Source: SAR324 cluster bacterium
GTDB lineage: Bacteria > SAR324 > NAC60-12
Direction of reading: 5' to 3'
NCBI GenBank assembly: GCA_022448485.1
Contig: JAKUUI010000013.1
Span: 1 to 43,654 of the forward strand
DNA: 43,654 nt
Of this stretch, positions 42,496-43,654 are shown piece by piece; the first letter of the stretch is position 1, and every line of letters starts with the position of its first letter. The translations under genes and the position numbers were made by a program. Below the pieces are notes generated by a model, which was not told the DNA's origin, searched no databases, and saw nothing but the letters and a program-made list of their open reading frames with translations.

Positions 42496-42533
42496 ATCGT
42501 GGAGCGCAAAAAATAATTAGGAACCCCCGTTGA

Positions 42534-42968
42534 TTATTTGAGTTCGGCTAGTTCTTGATGGGGATCTTTCTTCATATCAAAGAATGGGTAGGGAATTTTT
42601 AAAGCACGTGAAATACGCTCCAAGGAGGCTTCTGTCACCTCAGATGCATGCGACTCCCAGCTCTTTACAGTTTGAATTGCAAAACCGTGCTCATAGGCGA
42701 ACGCCTCAATCGACATTCCACGCAGCAAACGGGCATATTTGATACGGTCACCTATCCGGTCAAGATCAAGATCATTATCCAACCCCATCTCTCGCACGTC
42801 AATAGCTAATACTTTGGCAATTTCACTGTATTTTGTCAGTTTTGGTGTGGAGTGTCCAGTTTCCCAATTTTTTACAGCAGTCAGTGAAACGCTGAGTTTT
42901 CGGGCAAACTCCTTTCGAGTCAACCCAGACGCCTCCCGCCACTGAATCATTTGTTCACCAAATTCCAT
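42534..42968 (-). CDS. Double-HTH (XRE-type) DNA-binding protein, 144 aa
   Basis: Two XRE helix-turn-helix modules follow each other: residues about 5-60 (REASGLTRKEFARKLSVSLT, VKNWETGHSTPKL) and 70-125 (RLLRGMSIEAFAYEHGFAI, VKSWESH). This looks like an internal duplication in a small transcription factor; a partner toxin or enzyme is not seen beside it. The target is unknown. It converges on lipoprotein 3, with stops about 38 bp apart. Confidence 0.75.
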   Translation of the reverse strand: MEFGEQMIQWREASGLTRKEFARKLSVSLTAVKNWETGHSTPKLTKYSEIAKVLAIDVREMGLDNDLDLDRIGDRIKYARLLRGMSIEAFAYEHGFAIQTVKSWESHASEVTEASLERISRALKIPYPFFDMKKDPHQELAELK

Positions 42969-43368
42969 TTCACTCTCTTTTTTGTTTATCCTTTATTTTC
43001 TGCACAAGAATGTTGTTTGCCTTCCCATGCTGATGATTTTGATTTTTCAATATGTTAGGCAGAATTTTTGTACACTCAAAGTGCCCGCCTTTTCCTTTGA
43101 ACTCTGGGAATTATCAAACATTTTTTCAAGAATGTCAACCATTTTGTGGAAATGTTATGTGTCAGTCTATCAGTGAAAAGTTAATTGTATGTAATTTTTT
43201 GGCTTTTTCTGTCTGTCATTTATAGTTAGTTTACCAAATCACGAAAAACGAAATGACAAAACTCTGAGTCATTCCCGCACCAATGCACCACTAAAGGATA
43301 TCGAGGTTAGATAATCAAGAATTTACTTTACCATTTTCACCACCTCCAAATTGACTGGCCAGTTTAGC
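42969..43368. other. AT-rich region with no gene recognised
   Basis: This stretch follows the double-HTH start. No reading frame in it resembles a protein on either strand, and no RNA gene was recognised. It presumably contains the promoter of the leftward HTH gene. Short palindromes may exist but none is convincing. Confidence 0.4.
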
Positions 43369-43572
43369 TCAACGAAGTAGTCGCATGAAGTAATGGCGTT
43401 CAGGACGTCCTATTCCGCCATAATTTACATCAACATCCAAGATAATTTGGTGAACTAAAAATTTAAGATAACGCCTGAATGTAGTGCGGCTTGCTCCAAT
43501 TTGTGAGGCTACTTCTTCAGAAGTTAATCTTGAATCTTGATCAGAACTAAAAACATGTTGCACCTTTTCTAA
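43369..43572 (-). pseudogene. Truncated CitB/DcuR-type response-regulator HTH remnant
   Basis: The frame contains LTSEEVASQIGASRTTFRRY and NYGGIGRPERHY, the winged-HTH core and the YGxxGRP end of CitB/DctR-type two-component regulators. The receiver domain that should precede it is missing: a TAA sits immediately upstream of LEKVQHVF and the flanking DNA toward the right edge is not coding. It is likely a fragment. A GTG at 43561-43563 would allow a 64-residue protein. Confidence 0.6.
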
Positions 43573-43654
43573 TTAGCGAATGCACTCGTGAATAAAATGA
43601 ACAAAATGATTAAAACAATCTTAACTTTTTTTAATTGATTAATTATTGACAAGA

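Noticed and set aside
1-43654. CRISPR array, insertion sequence or prophage
   Set aside because: No regularly spaced direct repeats of the right size, no transposase or integrase frames and no phage structural genes were found; the 96-nt repeat is coding.

Overview
The window is a 43.65 kb piece of an AT-rich (by eye, about 40% GC) Gram-negative bacterial chromosome. LptD and LptB, several lipobox proteins, sigma-54, PspA and a beta-barrel candidate all imply an outer membrane. Housekeeping genes are mixed with acyl-CoA genes, a phytanoyl-CoA dioxygenase-like protein and two Sec-encoded proteins. This mix would fit a marine, deltaproteobacteria-like lineage such as SAR324, but that is an inference from gene content, not proof. 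I see no insertion sequence, phage, plasmid or CRISPR.

Layout. 1-1508 (-): a very acidic repeat protein cut by the left edge, diverging from 1911-9703 (+): TPR protein, one-TM protein, a RelA/SpoT protein with an intact hydrolase but degenerate synthetase, glycerophosphodiesterase, MurG-like transferase, a tiny possible lipoprotein and MTA/SAH nucleosidase. 9714-12288 (-): a secreted hypothetical protein, argS and infA. 12566-15346 (+): dgt, ispG and a small membrane protein. 15349-16041 (-): YggS. 16067-16858 (+): a GrdB/PrdB-type selenoprotein interrupted by UGA. 16904-17545 (-): an SNase-like protein. 17815-21202 (+): lptD and a barrel candidate. 21211-25857 (-): a regulator, CoA-transferase/racemase, MaoC protein, a decayed MaoC partner and a membrane protein, then tRNA-Gln, ccmB and an FmdB-type protein up to 27216. 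27316-30896 (+): lptB, rpoN, pspA and rpsU. 31091-38375 (-): SelW-like selenoprotein, orphan FtsK 4TM domain, coaD, mutS, PhyH-like, trpA and trpB. 38464-42495 (+): a short fragment and three tandem related lipoproteins with C-terminal TPR-like ends. 42534-43572 (-): a double-HTH protein and a truncated CitB-type HTH remnant.

The most notable result is two selenocysteine genes that ordinary ORF calling splits or misses. Each UGA is followed, exactly 17 nt later, by a GGUC in the apical loop of a hairpin, as expected for a bacterial SECIS. Other points of interest are a 96-nt repeat shared by the two divergent genes at the left edge, the synthetase-degenerate SpoT, a decaying MaoC hydratase pair, an FtsK membrane domain without a motor, and the lipoprotein triplet.
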